A DNA stretch of 64,000 bases from Xanthomonas bonasiae (GCF_017163705.1 NZ_JAFIWB010000019.1:1-64000); one strand, 5' to 3'; positions 1 to 8,429 are shown, numbered from the stretch's first letter. Notes: generated by a model not told the origin, from the letters alone. Translations and numbers: made by a program.

Positions 1-310
1 CCAATCACCAGCCCGCCTCAAATCCCCTGTAGGAGCGGCTTCAGCCGCGACCGCCTCACCGACCAACCACCAGCCCGCCTCAACTCCCCTGTAGGAGCGG
101 CTTCAGCCGCGACCGCCTCACCGACCAATCACCAGCCCGCCTCAACTCCCCTGTAGGAGCGGCTTCAGCCGCGACCGCCTGACCGACCAATCACCAGCCC
201 GCCTCAACTCTCCTGTAGGAGCGGCTTCAGCCGCGACCGCCTCACCGACCAACCACCAGCTCGCCTCAGCTCCACTGTGGGAGGGACTTCAGTCCCGACA
301 GCCTTACCGA
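1..310. repeat. Five tandem 62-bp repeats, each with a REP hairpin
   Basis: Five head-to-tail copies of a 62-bp unit begin at 1, 63, 125, 187 and 249. Each unit starts with CCAAYCACCAG and contains one REP-like palindrome (GGAGCGGCTTCAGCCGC core) at 28-51, 90-113, 152-175 and 214-237. The fifth copy is divergent and carries the variant core GGGAGGGACTTCAGTCCC at 276-299. Copies one to four differ by only a few bases, so the expansion looks recent. The array runs up to the 5' end of the UxuB-like gene and may continue left of the window. The same REP core recurs alone at 11890, 14114 and as an inverted pair at 35501-35570. Confidence 0.93.
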
Positions 311-348
311 CCAAGCCTCAGACCGAACGCCTCCCCCATGGAAATCCC

Positions 349-1812
349 GTGACCGAACCACGCCTCACCGCCGCCAAGCTCCCCAACCTGCCGCCGGCCA
401 TCGCGCGCCCAACCTACGCCTTGGACCGCGTCCGCATCGGCATCGTCCACCTCGGCGCCGGCGCCTTCCACCGCGCCCACCAGGCGGTCTATCTCGACGA
501 CCTGCTCGCCGACGAACCGGACTGGGCGATCAGCGCCGTCTCCCTGTACAGCCCGCAGGTCCGCGACGCATTGCGCCCACAGGACGGCCTCTACACCCTA
601 GCCCTGCTCGACGAACCCCCCGAGCTGCGCATCATCGGCGCCATCCGCGAAGTGCTCTGCGCGCAGGACGAACAGCCCGCCGTCCTCGCCCGCCTGGCCG
701 ACCCCGCGGTGCGCCTGGTCACCCTCACCGTCACCGAGAAAGGCTACTGCCTGGCCGGCGAACAGCTCGACTTCGCCCATCCGGACATCGTCCACGACCT
801 CGCCGCCCCGCACGCCCCGCGCAGCGCCATCGGCTACCTCGTCGCCGGCCTGCGCGAACGTCTGCGCCTGGGCCTGGCGCCGTACACCGTGCTCAGCTGC
901 GACAACCTGCCCGACAACGGCGGCAAGCTGCGCCGCGCCGTCCTGCAGTTCGCCCACACCATCGACCCCGCACTGGCCGCCTGGATCGAGACCGAAGCCG
1001 CGTTCCCGCGCTCGATGGTCGACAGCATCACCCCGGCCAGCGACGACGCCCTGCGCGACCGCGTCGCCGCGCAACTCGGTTGCCACGACGCCTGGCCGAT
1101 CCAGCGCGAGCGCTACAGCCAATGGGTGATCGAAGACAATTTCTGTAACGGCCGCCCCGCCTTCGAGCGCGCCGGCGTCACCCTGAGCGACGACATCGCC
1201 GGCTTCGACCGCGCCAAGCTGCGCCTGCTCAACGGCCCGCACTCCGCGCTGGCCTACCTAGGCTCCCTGCTCGGCCTGGATACCGTCGCCGACGCCATGC
1301 GCCACCCGCAGCTGGCCGCCTTCGTCGAAACCCTGATGCGCGAAGACATCGCGCCGACGCTACAGCCGATGCCCGGCTTCGACCCGCAGCACTACACCGG
1401 CGCCATCCTCGCCCGCTTCCGCAACCCCGCCATCGCCCACCGCCTGGCGCAGATCGCCTGGGACGGCTCACAGAAACTCCCGGTGCGCCTGCTCGGCACC
1501 ATCGCCGACGCCCTGGCCGCCGGCCGCCGTATCGACCGCCTGTGCCTGCCGATCGCAGCGTGGATGCAGTTCGTGCGGCGGCAGGCGCGCGACGGTGTGG
1601 CGTTGGTGGATCCAATGAGCGAGGTGCTGACCGAGATCGGACGTGGTGCGACTGGCGATGCGGGCCATGACATCGATGCGTTCCTTGCACTGGAAGCAGT
1701 ATTTGCCCCGCTATCGGGAGATGTGCGTTTTGTCCGGGCCTTGCGAAGTGCCTATGCCGCGCTCGGCGATGGCAACGCTGCTGGAGTACAGCGCGCTCTC
1801 GAGCCGAAGTAG
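349..1812 (+). CDS. uxuB: Mannitol dehydrogenase-family oxidoreductase, probable fructuronate reductase (UxuB)
   Basis: A 487-residue polyol-specific long-chain dehydrogenase, predicted to interconvert D-fructuronate and D-mannonate with NAD(H) in the cytoplasm. An N-terminal Rossmann motif (GIVHLGAGAFHRAHQ) is followed by the C-terminal family signature K-x5-N-x2-H in AKLRLLNGPHSALAYLG, the lysine, asparagine and histidine being catalytic in characterised mannitol dehydrogenases. The reading frame is open from GTG 277, but that codon lies inside the fifth REP copy. The in-frame GTG at 349 gives a protein that starts just before the conserved region, so I chose it. UxuB fits the glucuronate pathway served by UxaC and the ExuT-like transporter 22-27 kb away. 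Mannitol or arabinitol 2-dehydrogenase activity cannot be excluded from sequence. Confidence 0.75.
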   Translation: MTEPRLTAAKLPNLPPAIARPTYALDRVRIGIVHLGAGAFHRAHQAVYLDDLLADEPDWAISAVSLYSPQVRDALRPQDGLYTLALLDEPPELRIIGAIREVLCAQDEQPAVLARLADPAVRLVTLTVTEKGYCLAGEQLDFAHPDIVHDLAAPHAPRSAIGYLVAGLRERLRLGLAPYTVLSCDNLPDNGGKLRRAVLQFAHTIDPALAAWIETEAAFPRSMVDSITPASDDALRDRVAAQLGCHDAWPIQRERYSQWVIEDNFCNGRPAFERAGVTLSDDIAGFDRAKLRLLNGPHSALAYLGSLLGLDTVADAMRHPQLAAFVETLMREDIAPTLQPMPGFDPQHYTGAILARFRNPAIAHRLAQIAWDGSQKLPVRLLGTIADALAAGRRIDRLCLPIAAWMQFVRRQARDGVALVDPMSEVLTEIGRGATGDAGHDIDAFLALEAVFAPLSGDVRFVRALRSAYAALGDGNAAGVQRALEPK

Positions 1813-2004
1813 CTGCCGAAGCGCGCCGCTCGCCTCGTCTCCAATCAACGCCGACCGCGCTCACGGAGTCGGGTGGGTATTCCTCCAACGCCAGAAAGCG
1901 TGGAAGATCCGGGGACTAGCATCGCAATTCGTGAAGTGACCATGCCGCGCCAGTTGCTGGAAGGGTTGAGTTGGGCCGCGCGATGTCAGCCATTTGGCTG
2001 GTCG

Positions 2005-2397
2005 ATGATGAAATTTCGCTTGGCCGCTGCTATGGGTTTGCCGGCGATGCTTGCGGGTTGCTGCCACTTGGTGGCATGCCATCCCGCGGCCTATATCGCT
2101 GGCGCCACAAAGGACGCCATTACCGATCAGCCCATCGCCGATGCCGCCGTAAGCCTCTATGGCTACGAAACGCGCTCGGCAGCATCTGGCTGCTTCCAAC
2201 TTGGCGGTCCGGATGCATTGCCATTCGAGTTTGGCGTGTCGGCACCCGGTTACAAGCCTGTGGTGGTCAAGCCAACACCTGGCAGCTATGAAGCAAGCGT
2301 TAGACTTGCGCCTGTAGGAACTTCCGTCACAAGCACCGTGACGACAAGCAAACTCTCGCAGGAACAGTATGCTGAACTGGCGCGCAGTTGCCTTTGA
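2005..2397 (+). CDS. Small lipoprotein with carboxypeptidase-regulatory-like fold
   Basis: About 130 residues. The start MMKFRLAAAMGLPAMLAGC has a short basic n-region, a hydrophobic stretch and a lipobox LAGC with the lipidated cysteine at about residue 19, so it is a predicted lipoprotein. After it, roughly residues 30-100 (AGATKDAITDQPIADAAVSLYGYETRSAASGCFQL) resemble the beta-sandwich 'carboxypeptidase regulatory-like' pattern in which a transthyretin-like module ends in a GY/PGSY segment. The frame is open upstream to 1873, but only the start at 2005 or 2008 places the signal peptide at the N-terminus. No enzyme motif is visible and I do not recognise a function. Confidence 0.6.
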   Translation: MMKFRLAAAMGLPAMLAGCCHLVACHPAAYIAGATKDAITDQPIADAAVSLYGYETRSAASGCFQLGGPDALPFEFGVSAPGYKPVVVKPTPGSYEASVRLAPVGTSVTSTVTTSKLSQEQYAELARSCL

Positions 2398-2444
2398 CAT
2401 GTCGTCCAAGCGGTGCTGTTTCGCCGCAGCGGTAGCGAGCATGG

Positions 2445-2780
2445 GTGTTTCCAAGACGCCATGACATACGAATCGGGTTCGCCTTCGATGCCGGCAGCGG
2501 CATTTGCCTCTGGGCGAAGAACGATGCCGCCCGCGCGCGATACGGCTATCCAATCGAGCATCGGGAGTTGCCGCTGTCGGAGGACACTAAGCGCCACCTG
2601 ACGCATTTGATCACATGGTTCGACATGTCGATCGACTGGGCATCGCCATCGGATTCCAGCAAGGCTTGGACAGACGAAGAACGCAAACGCTTCATGCGCG
2701 CCGCGCAGGAGGGGTATCGCCTGCTATGCCGGGAACTTCCGCCACCGCAGTTCGTCTTCGTCGATGAGGTGGTCGCCTGA
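2445..2780 (+). CDS. Hypothetical protein, 111 residues
   Basis: Not recognised as a named family. The protein is soluble and acidic, with a DIRIGFAFDAGSGICLWAKND start, a central LITWFDMSIDWASP segment and a C-terminal ERKRFMRAAQEGYRLLCRELPP helix. It has no signal peptide and no membrane segment. The listed start is a GTG without a convincing ribosome-binding site, and the true start may differ by several codons. It sits between a lipoprotein and another hypothetical gene on the same strand, with no clear operon. Confidence 0.45.
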   Translation: MFPRRHDIRIGFAFDAGSGICLWAKNDAARARYGYPIEHRELPLSEDTKRHLTHLITWFDMSIDWASPSDSSKAWTDEERKRFMRAAQEGYRLLCRELPPPQFVFVDEVVA

Positions 2781-2864
2781 CTTGCCGAGCGGGCAGATAT
2801 CCGACAGCGTGTTACACCGTCCGTCGGATTTCGCTGTGTCGAGCATCACGTACTTTGGAAGCGC

Positions 2865-3263
2865 ATGGAACGTTCGAAAATCGATCCCGCCTGGCCCAAC
2901 GCACTGCGCTGGTTCCTTGCGCAGGACCTGACCAGCTTCACCCCCTGGCACTTCATCACCGAAGCGTCGGAGCTGGCGTTCGCGTCGCGCGCATTCGCCC
3001 GCGAGGATGTCAGCGGTGGCGACGTCTTCACCTTCGCCAGGCGCCAGGACCGCGACGACTTCGCCGGGTTGCTGGTGGTCGATGGCCGCATCAGCGACAC
3101 CGTCGTCTACTTTCATCCCGTGTTCGCCGACAGCCCCACGCCATCGCCTCGCACCTGGAACATCGTCGTCGCCAGCTATGAAGACGTGTTCGCGTTCGTG
3201 GCGGGGCAGGTGATCCCGGACATGAAGGAGTGGGCGCTTGCGGAGGATGCCACGGAGTTGTGA
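2865..3263 (+). CDS. Hypothetical protein, 132 residues
   Basis: A soluble protein rich in aromatic and acidic residues, of no family I can name. The body reads like a small alpha/beta domain: WHFITEASELAFASRAFA, then FTFARRQDRDDFAGLLVVDG, then a C-terminal helix VFAFVAGQVIPDMKEW. The layout recalls SMI1/KNR4-like or other immunity-type domains, but there is no diagnostic motif. The ATG at 2865 follows a weak GGAA. It lies 70 bp before the VOC-family gene on the same strand. Confidence 0.55.
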   Translation: MERSKIDPAWPNALRWFLAQDLTSFTPWHFITEASELAFASRAFAREDVSGGDVFTFARRQDRDDFAGLLVVDGRISDTVVYFHPVFADSPTPSPRTWNIVVASYEDVFAFVAGQVIPDMKEWALAEDATEL

Positions 3264-3333
3264 GCAAGACCCGGCTCTTCTCGGTGTTACCTTAGCTCTG
3301 GCCGCCAGCAGGCTTCCAACGCAGGAGACCCTA

Positions 3334-3696
3334 ATGTTCAAGAACCTCATTCCGAAGATCTTCTACGACCGCCTGCAGGACGGACTCGACTTCTTCGTCG
3401 ATGGCCTGGGCTTTGCCGTCCTCTACAAGGACGCGACGATGGCCGTCGTCGCCCGCGACGGCGCCAAGGCCTATCTGGTCGAGAACCCCGAGTGGGCGGC
3501 GAAGGACCGTCCGGAGCTCAGCATCGAGACCGATGATGTCGATGCGATCTTCGCGGAAATGTCCGCACGCGTGCCGCATCTACTACACCCGAATTGCAAC
3601 ACCGTCGCGCTCAGGCCATGGGGCTCGCGCGAGTTCGCGATGCTGGACAAGACCACGGTGTGCGTGAACTTTCGCGAGTGGCCGGCCGAGGGGTGA
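3334..3696 (+). CDS. VOC / glyoxalase-bleomycin-resistance-fold protein
   Basis: A 120-residue single-module vicinal-oxygen-chelate protein. The frame MFKNLIPKIFYDRLQDGLDFFVDGLGFAVLYKD shows the typical first beta-alpha-beta unit. The second half carries the matching LSIETDDVDAIFAEM and PWGSREFAMLDKTTVCVNF segments. The ATG at 3334 is preceded by AGGAG (about 3323), so the longer open frame beginning at 3238 is not used. Members include metal-dependent enzymes and antibiotic-sequestering proteins. The usual metal-binding His/Glu pattern is not complete here, so a specific activity cannot be assigned. Confidence 0.7.
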   Translation: MFKNLIPKIFYDRLQDGLDFFVDGLGFAVLYKDATMAVVARDGAKAYLVENPEWAAKDRPELSIETDDVDAIFAEMSARVPHLLHPNCNTVALRPWGSREFAMLDKTTVCVNFREWPAEG

Positions 3697-3736
3697 GGAC
3701 ACTCGGCGTGGCTGTCTCGGTTGCGCGCCAAGCAGT

Positions 3737-4645
3737 TCACCGCACCTTCGCGTGATAGAGCTCGGACAGGGTTTTCTTGTAGTCGGCGATCGGCGGCAGC
3801 CCCATCGCCTGGCGACGTGCATCCAGGCCGTCGAGGTCCTGGGTGGTGTCCAGGAACATCGTTCCGTCCGGATCTGTTCCGAACTGGGTTCCATAGAGTT
3901 GCGGCTTGCCTTGGTGTAACAGGACGCGATCCTTGAGCAGCGCGAAATCGGCAGGGTCGGTCTCCTTCTGTTCGAGCGCTGCCTGCATCTGCGCCAGAAC
4001 CTGCTCCTGGAAGGTAGGGTCGAGCGTGGCGTGCTGGGCGATCAGGAAGGCGGCCTTGGAGCCGTCTTCGCCGACCATCGACTTGGTAGGCCATCCTTTC
4101 TCCGCCACCACCTTCTTCAACCACGCGGTGTTGTCTCGGTCTACCGGCACCGTCCGCTCCCACGCTTCGGCAGTGTTGCCGTCAGCAACGGCCTGCTGCC
4201 TTACGGCCTGATCCTTCTCCACGCGTGCCAGCAACTCCCGCCGCAGCGGCTGGTCGATACGCGCCTGGCGTGCGGCATCGAGCCGCTCGGCCTTGGCTAG
4301 CATCGTTTCCCAACCTGGAGTGGTGCGGAGTTTGTCGAGGCCTGGACGGTCCTTGTGCTTCAGATCCTCCACATCGATTCGCCCCTGGGGCAGCTGCGTG
4401 TCGAGGACAGCAAACGCGGCATCCGTTCTTCCGGCAGCGGACAAGCACTCGATGTAGAAGAGATCCGCGCCACTCGGCAGCCCTTCAGTTGTTTGGTCGA
4501 TCGCGGCCAGGGTGTCGGCACACTTCCCGTAGTCTTTCGCGTCGTAGGCCTGGAAGGCCGCGGCAAGGTTTGGGGTGTCAGCGGCATGGGCCGTAGCGAT
4601 GCCGGCGACAAGCAGCGAGGCAAAAAGCACATAGCCATGTTTCAT
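3737..4645 (-). CDS. Exported DUF6624-like protein
   Basis: A 302-residue protein with a cleavable signal peptide (MKHGYVLFASLLVAGIATAHA, cleavage before ADT). Residues 25-140 form a helical, tetratricopeptide-like region (AFQAYDAKDYGKCADTLAAI and following). Residues 170-300 hold the DUF6624-type signature: DRDNTAWLKKVVAEKGWP, AFLIAQHATLDPTFQEQVL, then LLKDRVLLHQGKPQLYGTQF and a C-terminal RRQAMGLPPI. The start at 4645 is chosen because it puts the signal peptide at the N-terminus; the frame itself is open to 4687. Function of the family is unknown, and the location is probably periplasmic. Confidence 0.7.
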   Translation of the reverse strand: MKHGYVLFASLLVAGIATAHAADTPNLAAAFQAYDAKDYGKCADTLAAIDQTTEGLPSGADLFYIECLSAAGRTDAAFAVLDTQLPQGRIDVEDLKHKDRPGLDKLRTTPGWETMLAKAERLDAARQARIDQPLRRELLARVEKDQAVRQQAVADGNTAEAWERTVPVDRDNTAWLKKVVAEKGWPTKSMVGEDGSKAAFLIAQHATLDPTFQEQVLAQMQAALEQKETDPADFALLKDRVLLHQGKPQLYGTQFGTDPDGTMFLDTTQDLDGLDARRQAMGLPPIADYKKTLSELYHAKVR

Positions 4646-4837
4646 GCGAATCCCATGCTTCCCATCGCCCATGCTTGCGGGCGCCATTGGGATGAGACCT
4701 TACATCAACCGTTCTTCCATGGCATAGGCCAAGCGGTGCGATGGTGAAGAAGGCGACCACAGGGATCGCAACAGCTGCATCAGAGGGAGTACGCGATTGA
4801 AAAAAATCTTTCCTCGTGCGCCCAATACGACGCGTCG

Positions 4838-5236
4838 CTACAGTGCCTCGGGCAATGTCGCGATCACCTTGATCTCGAACTGGAACCCGTACAGCCAGGT
4901 CACGCCGATGGCGGTTACGGTCGGGTAGGGGGCCTCGCCCCAGTACGAGGGCAGGACGGCCCAGACCGTGTCGAGCGTCGTCTCGGGGTCGACCAGGAAG
5001 AAGGTGACATCGACCACGTCATCGAATGTGCAACCTGCCGCGGCGAGGATGGCGTTGAGGTTGTCGAACGCCAGCCGCACCTGCGCTTCCAGGTCCGGCT
5101 CGGGCGAGCCGTCCTCGCGGCTGCCGACCTGTCCGGACACGAACAGCAGGCCGTTGGCCCGCACCGCCGGCGAATAGCGGTTGCGCTCGTACAGGGCCTG
5201 TCGCCCGGGCGGGAAAACAACGTCGCGTGTGGCCAT
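4838..5236 (-). CDS. RidA-family (YjgF/YER057c/UK114) protein
   Basis: A 132-residue member of the RidA superfamily, small trimeric enzymes. Archetypal RidA hydrolyses reactive enamine/imine intermediates released by PLP enzymes. The conserved segments are YSPAVRANGLLFVSGQVG, LEAQVRLAFDNLNAILAAAGCTFDDVVDVTFFLVD and YPTVTAIGVTWLYGFQFEIKVIATLP. In archetypal RidA the C-terminal part carries an arginine that binds the keto-acid carboxylate. Here that region reads TAIGV..LYGFQFEIK without an obvious Arg, so this is more likely a divergent Rid subfamily with a different substrate. The ATG at 5236 has a GAAGAGAAGA purine tract upstream. It is transcribed divergently from the adjacent LysR gene, which may regulate it. 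Confidence 0.82.
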   Translation of the reverse strand: MATRDVVFPPGRQALYERNRYSPAVRANGLLFVSGQVGSREDGSPEPDLEAQVRLAFDNLNAILAAAGCTFDDVVDVTFFLVDPETTLDTVWAVLPSYWGEAPYPTVTAIGVTWLYGFQFEIKVIATLPEAL

Positions 5237-5375
5237 CTGTCTTCTCTTCCTCGGCCCGCGCGGGCCAGTCATGACAAGGGCAAGACGGTACGCGCAGGAT
5301 GCCGGTGGATAAACCGGCGCCTCGCTGCATCACTGTTTGTAGAATCCGAACAATCCCAACCACACTGGAGCACGG

Positions 5376-6305
5376 ATGGATCGGTTCGAGGCGATGCTGG
5401 CCTTCGCGCGGGTGGTCGAAACCGGCAGCTTCACCAAGGCGGCGGAGACCTTGCGCGTCGGCAAGGCCAGCGTCACCCAAGCGGTGCAGCAGCTGGAAGC
5501 ACGCCTGCGCGTGAAGTTGCTCAATCGCACCACGCGCAAGGTCGCCGCGACGGCCGATGGCGCGGCGTTCTACGAGCGCGTGATCCAGCTGCTGGCGGAT
5601 CTGGACGATGCCGAAACCAGCTTGTCCGGCGCGGCCGCCGCGCCACGCGGCCGGCTGCGGGTGGATGTGCCCAGCCCGTTGGCGCGCCTGATCCTGGTGC
5701 CGGCGCTACCGGCGTTCCACGCGCGCTACCCGGAGATCCAGCTCGATCTGGGGGTCAGCGACCGCCACGTGGATCTGATCGGCGAGAACGTGGACTGCGT
5801 GGTGCGCGGCGGTGTCCCCAACGAGCAATCGCTGAGCGCCCGGCGCATCGGCGAGCTGCAGGCCGGCGTGTTCGCCGCCCCGGCCTATCTGGATCGCGCC
5901 GGCATGCCGGCGCATCCGCGCGAACTGGAAGACACGCACCATCGCATCGTCGGCTTCACCGGCTCCAGTCGCGGCAGGAAGGTCATGGCCTATGCCATGC
6001 AGCGCGACGGCGAGCGGCTGAACGTGCAAGGCCGCCATGTGCTGGCGGTGGACGACGGCAATGCCTATCTCGCCGCCGGATTGGCGGGCATGGGTGTGCT
6101 GTGGCTGCCGGACTACATGTCCGGGCCGCATGTGGCCAGTGGCGAGCTGGTGCCGGTGTTCGCCGACTGGCGGCTGGAGCCGATGCCGCTGTACGTCGCG
6201 TTTCCACCCAGCCGCCATGTAAGCGCCAAGTTGCGCGTGTTCATCGAATGGATCGCGGCGCTGATGGCGGTGCATGCGCCTGTGCGGCCTCCGTCGAAAG
6301 AGTGA
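5376..6305 (+). CDS. LysR-family transcriptional regulator
   Basis: A 309-residue LysR-type regulator. The N-terminal winged helix-turn-helix occupies about residues 1-60 (FARVVETGSFTKAAETLRVGKASVTQAVQQLEARL). The periplasmic-binding-like effector domain follows from about residue 90 (GRLRVDVPSPLARLILVPALPAF). The sequence groups with the CrgA/DsdC-like 'LysR substrate-binding' type common next to oxidoreductases. It is divergent from the RidA-family gene across a 139-bp gap, the classical LysR arrangement in which the regulator controls its divergent neighbour and itself. The effector is unknown. Confidence 0.88.
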   Translation: MDRFEAMLAFARVVETGSFTKAAETLRVGKASVTQAVQQLEARLRVKLLNRTTRKVAATADGAAFYERVIQLLADLDDAETSLSGAAAAPRGRLRVDVPSPLARLILVPALPAFHARYPEIQLDLGVSDRHVDLIGENVDCVVRGGVPNEQSLSARRIGELQAGVFAAPAYLDRAGMPAHPRELEDTHHRIVGFTGSSRGRKVMAYAMQRDGERLNVQGRHVLAVDDGNAYLAAGLAGMGVLWLPDYMSGPHVASGELVPVFADWRLEPMPLYVAFPPSRHVSAKLRVFIEWIAALMAVHAPVRPPSKE

Positions 6306-6399
6306 GACGGCTCGCAGTCGAGCGGCGAAGGGAACGACAACGGGCCGGGTACTCGTATGGCCTACGTTGCCTGGTGCGACAGCGGGAGGAAAGCGTGCA

Positions 6400-6621
6400 C
6401 TAAGGGGCGGGGCGAACGTCTGATCCGCAAACGACACAGCGGCCCTGCGCTCTAGAACATGTGTCACACAGCATCCAGGCGTTGTTGCGGTAGTGCCTCT
6501 GATCGCCAGTACCTTGCATGTTCCAAATTTGGTTGCATTCGGGACATTTCCCGAAAGACCGAACGATCATCGTGTTTTCGCAAACTTCGCTGCAGTAGAG
6601 TTCTGTCCTAAGATTTGGCAT
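6400..6621 (-). CDS. Small Cys-rich zinc-ribbon protein
   Basis: A 73-residue protein with eight cysteines in pairs: YCSEVC, CPEC, CDTC and CVVC. The last three are CxxC knuckles able to bind one or two zinc ions. The pattern resembles stand-alone double zinc ribbons that act as nucleic-acid or protein adaptors, but I cannot name the family. It is convergent with the LysR gene on its left and divergent from the exported protein at 6772 on its right. The DNA is less GC-rich than the neighbouring LysR gene. Confidence 0.6.
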   Translation of the reverse strand: MPNLRTELYCSEVCENTMIVRSFGKCPECNQIWNMQGTGDQRHYRNNAWMLCDTCSRAQGRCVVCGSDVRPAP

Positions 6622-6771
6622 TGGCTGATCCTGTGAAGTCTAAGGATTCTACGATCAAGCCAAGTGCGACAACCCCCTCCATCGGATTCCAATTCCAGGA
6701 GGTGTCCGATGCATCGGGGAATCGCGATGAAACGTCACGCTGAAATGTTCGTCAGTCCATGGAGAGTTCAT

Positions 6772-7251
6772 ATGAAGAAGCCTCTTGCAATGCTGCTGAT
6801 CGCGTGCCTCGCTTACAGTGCGCCAATGCTCGCCCAATCGCCTAAGTCTCCATTGCTCGGCAAATGGGTGCTCGATGTCGAAAGCGTGCAGGCTCCACTT
6901 GAGATGCGACCGAAAAGTGTGACGATGACGTACAGCGAGGCAGGCGACGGTAAGTGGCGGACGGATACCGACGTCGTTGGTCGCGAAGGAAATAAAATCC
7001 ATGCCACCGCGACCTATCCGCTCAATGGAACCGCTGCGCCAAGCAAGGGATATCCGACGGTCGATACCACGGCGGTGGCGCTGCCGACGCCGAACGTCAT
7101 GGTTGCAGCGTTCTACCTGAAGGGAATGCCGCGCACCACACGCACTTACACTGTGGCCGCGGACGGCAAGACGATGCTCGAAACCGTTGTCTGGCTGAAC
7201 ATCAACGGCAAGCCGGAGATAACGACGAACCATTTCAATCGTGTGGAATAG
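6772..7251 (+). CDS. Small exported protein, lipocalin-like
   Basis: A 159-residue protein with signal peptide MKKPLAMLLIACLAYSAPMLAQ. The mature part begins SPLLGKWVLDVES, the GxW start typical of small calycin/lipocalin-like beta barrels, and continues with strand-rich segments (PKSVTMTYSEAGDGKWRTDTDV, RTYTVAADGKTMLETVVW). The start at 6772 has GGAGAG six bases upstream; the frame is open to 6664, but the longer form would bury the signal peptide. Function is unknown and the location is probably periplasmic. Confidence 0.65.
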   Translation: MKKPLAMLLIACLAYSAPMLAQSPKSPLLGKWVLDVESVQAPLEMRPKSVTMTYSEAGDGKWRTDTDVVGREGNKIHATATYPLNGTAAPSKGYPTVDTTAVALPTPNVMVAAFYLKGMPRTTRTYTVAADGKTMLETVVWLNINGKPEITTNHFNRVE

Positions 7252-7335
7252 CCGATAACGGGAAATGGGGTCGGGGAATATCGCTTGAGCTGAATATTTC
7301 CTCTGGCCCCATTGTTGGATCCGCTCTATTTAGAA

Positions 7336-7402
7336 GCGGTAACGGGGTCAGGCTGACTTCTTAAGTGTACCTGACCCTATTATCTTGAGTGAATTGTTAG
7401 GA
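7336..7402 (-). other. Degenerate attC site
   Basis: Read on the minus strand, CCTAAC-AATTCACTCAAG gives a good R''/L'' half and overlaps the TAA stop of the gene at 7397-7963. The middle is a palindrome, GGGTCAGG...CCTGACCC (7344-7378), and the far end reads GTTACCG as a possible R' box. The second half is therefore weak; a palindromic repeat may have replaced it. Confidence 0.4.
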
Positions 7403-7963
7403 GGCAACTGCCAAGCCCCATGAGTACGCCGCCAGCCTTACTAGTGCTACGAATATGGCGACTACACCGATTGCAATGAGGGTGGCGCTAAGGTATCTAC
7501 GCCATGCCGGAGGCTGCGGATTCCACAGGACGTTGACGATCTTAGCAAAGCCCTCGTCCGACTTGCATGAGGTATTGATTTGGCTAAACAAGAGTGGTGG
7601 ATAGTAAATATATATTATTGATACTTGTTCGTAGGAAACAAGCTTTGGAAAAGCTATATCCGCGCTCCCATTTTGTAGGTGCTCTACCGTGAAAGGCACC
7701 GATGGAAATACCGAGAAGTCTTGCGGGAGTGTTGCATGCGACAGTCTCACATTTGTTGCTGCGGCCTTTCCGGAGTTGCGGACAACCACTGTGTGAGTAT
7801 GAACGTTGAACATTTGACCATTTTGAGGTCGGACCGGTACGGCAGCAGAATGCGACATAAAAGACACGAGCTTTGGTCGCCTCTCTAGGTATCGATTCGC
7901 AATGAAGCCAATCCAGAACGCAACGATCGGAGCCGCGATTGTCGCTATTGGTTGCCAGTTCAT
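7397..7963 (-). CDS. Cassette gene: two-helix membrane protein of unknown function
   Basis: A 188-residue protein, not recognised as a named family. An N-terminal membrane helix (IATIAAPIVAFWIGFIANRY, residues 6-25) is followed by a soluble beta-rich region of about 110 residues that includes VVVRNSGKAAATNVRLSH, a pattern seen in immunoglobulin-like extracellular or periplasmic domains. A second helix (YLSATLIAIGVVAIFVALVRL) lies near the C-terminus. The stop codon TAA is the TTA inside the GAATTGTTAGG of the attC-like site, as expected for a cassette gene. The start is 16 bp from an element homologous to 10033-10070. Confidence 0.6.
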   Translation of the reverse strand: MNWQPIATIAAPIVAFWIGFIANRYLERRPKLVSFMSHSAAVPVRPQNGQMFNVHTHTVVVRNSGKAAATNVRLSHATLPQDFSVFPSVPFTVEHLQNGSADIAFPKLVSYEQVSIIYIYYPPLLFSQINTSCKSDEGFAKIVNVLWNPQPPAWRRYLSATLIAIGVVAIFVALVRLAAYSWGLAVAS

Positions 7964-8136
7964 GAGAATCCTTTTGGCCAGAAGCTACTATTCGGCTACA
8001 GTTTGGATTGTAATCAATAATAACGGGTCAGGTTTGCTTATTAAGTGAACCTGACCCTATTACTTGCAGTATCCGGCAGCGCGGGAAGAGTAGGGTTGCT
8101 AGGAGTTAGTTGTCCGCTCATGAAAATTCCCTTATA

Positions 8137-8188
8137 AGCTAATGCTTGAGTTAAGCCGCGCCGAAGGTGTCGTATGGAATTATTAATT
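8137..8188 (-). other. Degenerate attC site
   Basis: On the plus strand AGCTAAT-GCTTGAGTTAAGCCGCGCCG is followed by GTGTCGTATGGAATT-ATTAATT. The left half matches the GCCTGAGTTAAG half of the site at 9649 nearly base for base, and the outer boxes are imperfect complements (AGCTAAT against AATTAAT). The TAA stop of the 8187-8429 gene overlaps the right box. Confidence 0.55.
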
Positions 8189-8429
8189 AAGAGCGAAAAT
8201 ATATGCCGCGCTCAATGTCCGCTTGAGCAATGCCGAAAAGATTCTCGGTCAGGCGCTGCTTGTGCTGCATAAAGTAATCCATGTGCGTGATGAAGTCGAC
8301 GCTATACGCGGGACTAATTTGGCACTCACCAAGAAATGCAACTACGGAGTAGCCATTCTCCGTCTGTGAGAGTTTCAGAGTGAAGTCCTGATCTCTATGG
8401 CGGAAAGTGCGAAGTTCAATCTCTTGCAT
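8187..8429 (-). CDS. Cassette gene: 80-residue hypothetical protein
   Basis: A small soluble protein with a predicted beta-beta-alpha start (IELRTFRHRDQDFTLKLSQTENGYSVVAFLG) and a C-terminal helix pair (FITHMDYFMQHKQRLTENLFGIAQADIERG). It has no recognisable motif. The stop codon lies in the attC-like site to its left. The roughly 250 bp upstream (8430-8682) hold no convincing gene, which is long for a cassette leader and suggests deletion or decay there. Confidence 0.55.
   Translation of the reverse strand: MQEIELRTFRHRDQDFTLKLSQTENGYSVVAFLGECQISPAYSVDFITHMDYFMQHKQRLTENLFGIAQADIERGIYFRS

Noticed and set aside
1-310. The tandem array looked like a CRISPR array
   Set aside because: The units are identical along their whole 62 bp; there are no unique spacers and the conserved part is a REP, so it is a simple tandem repeat.
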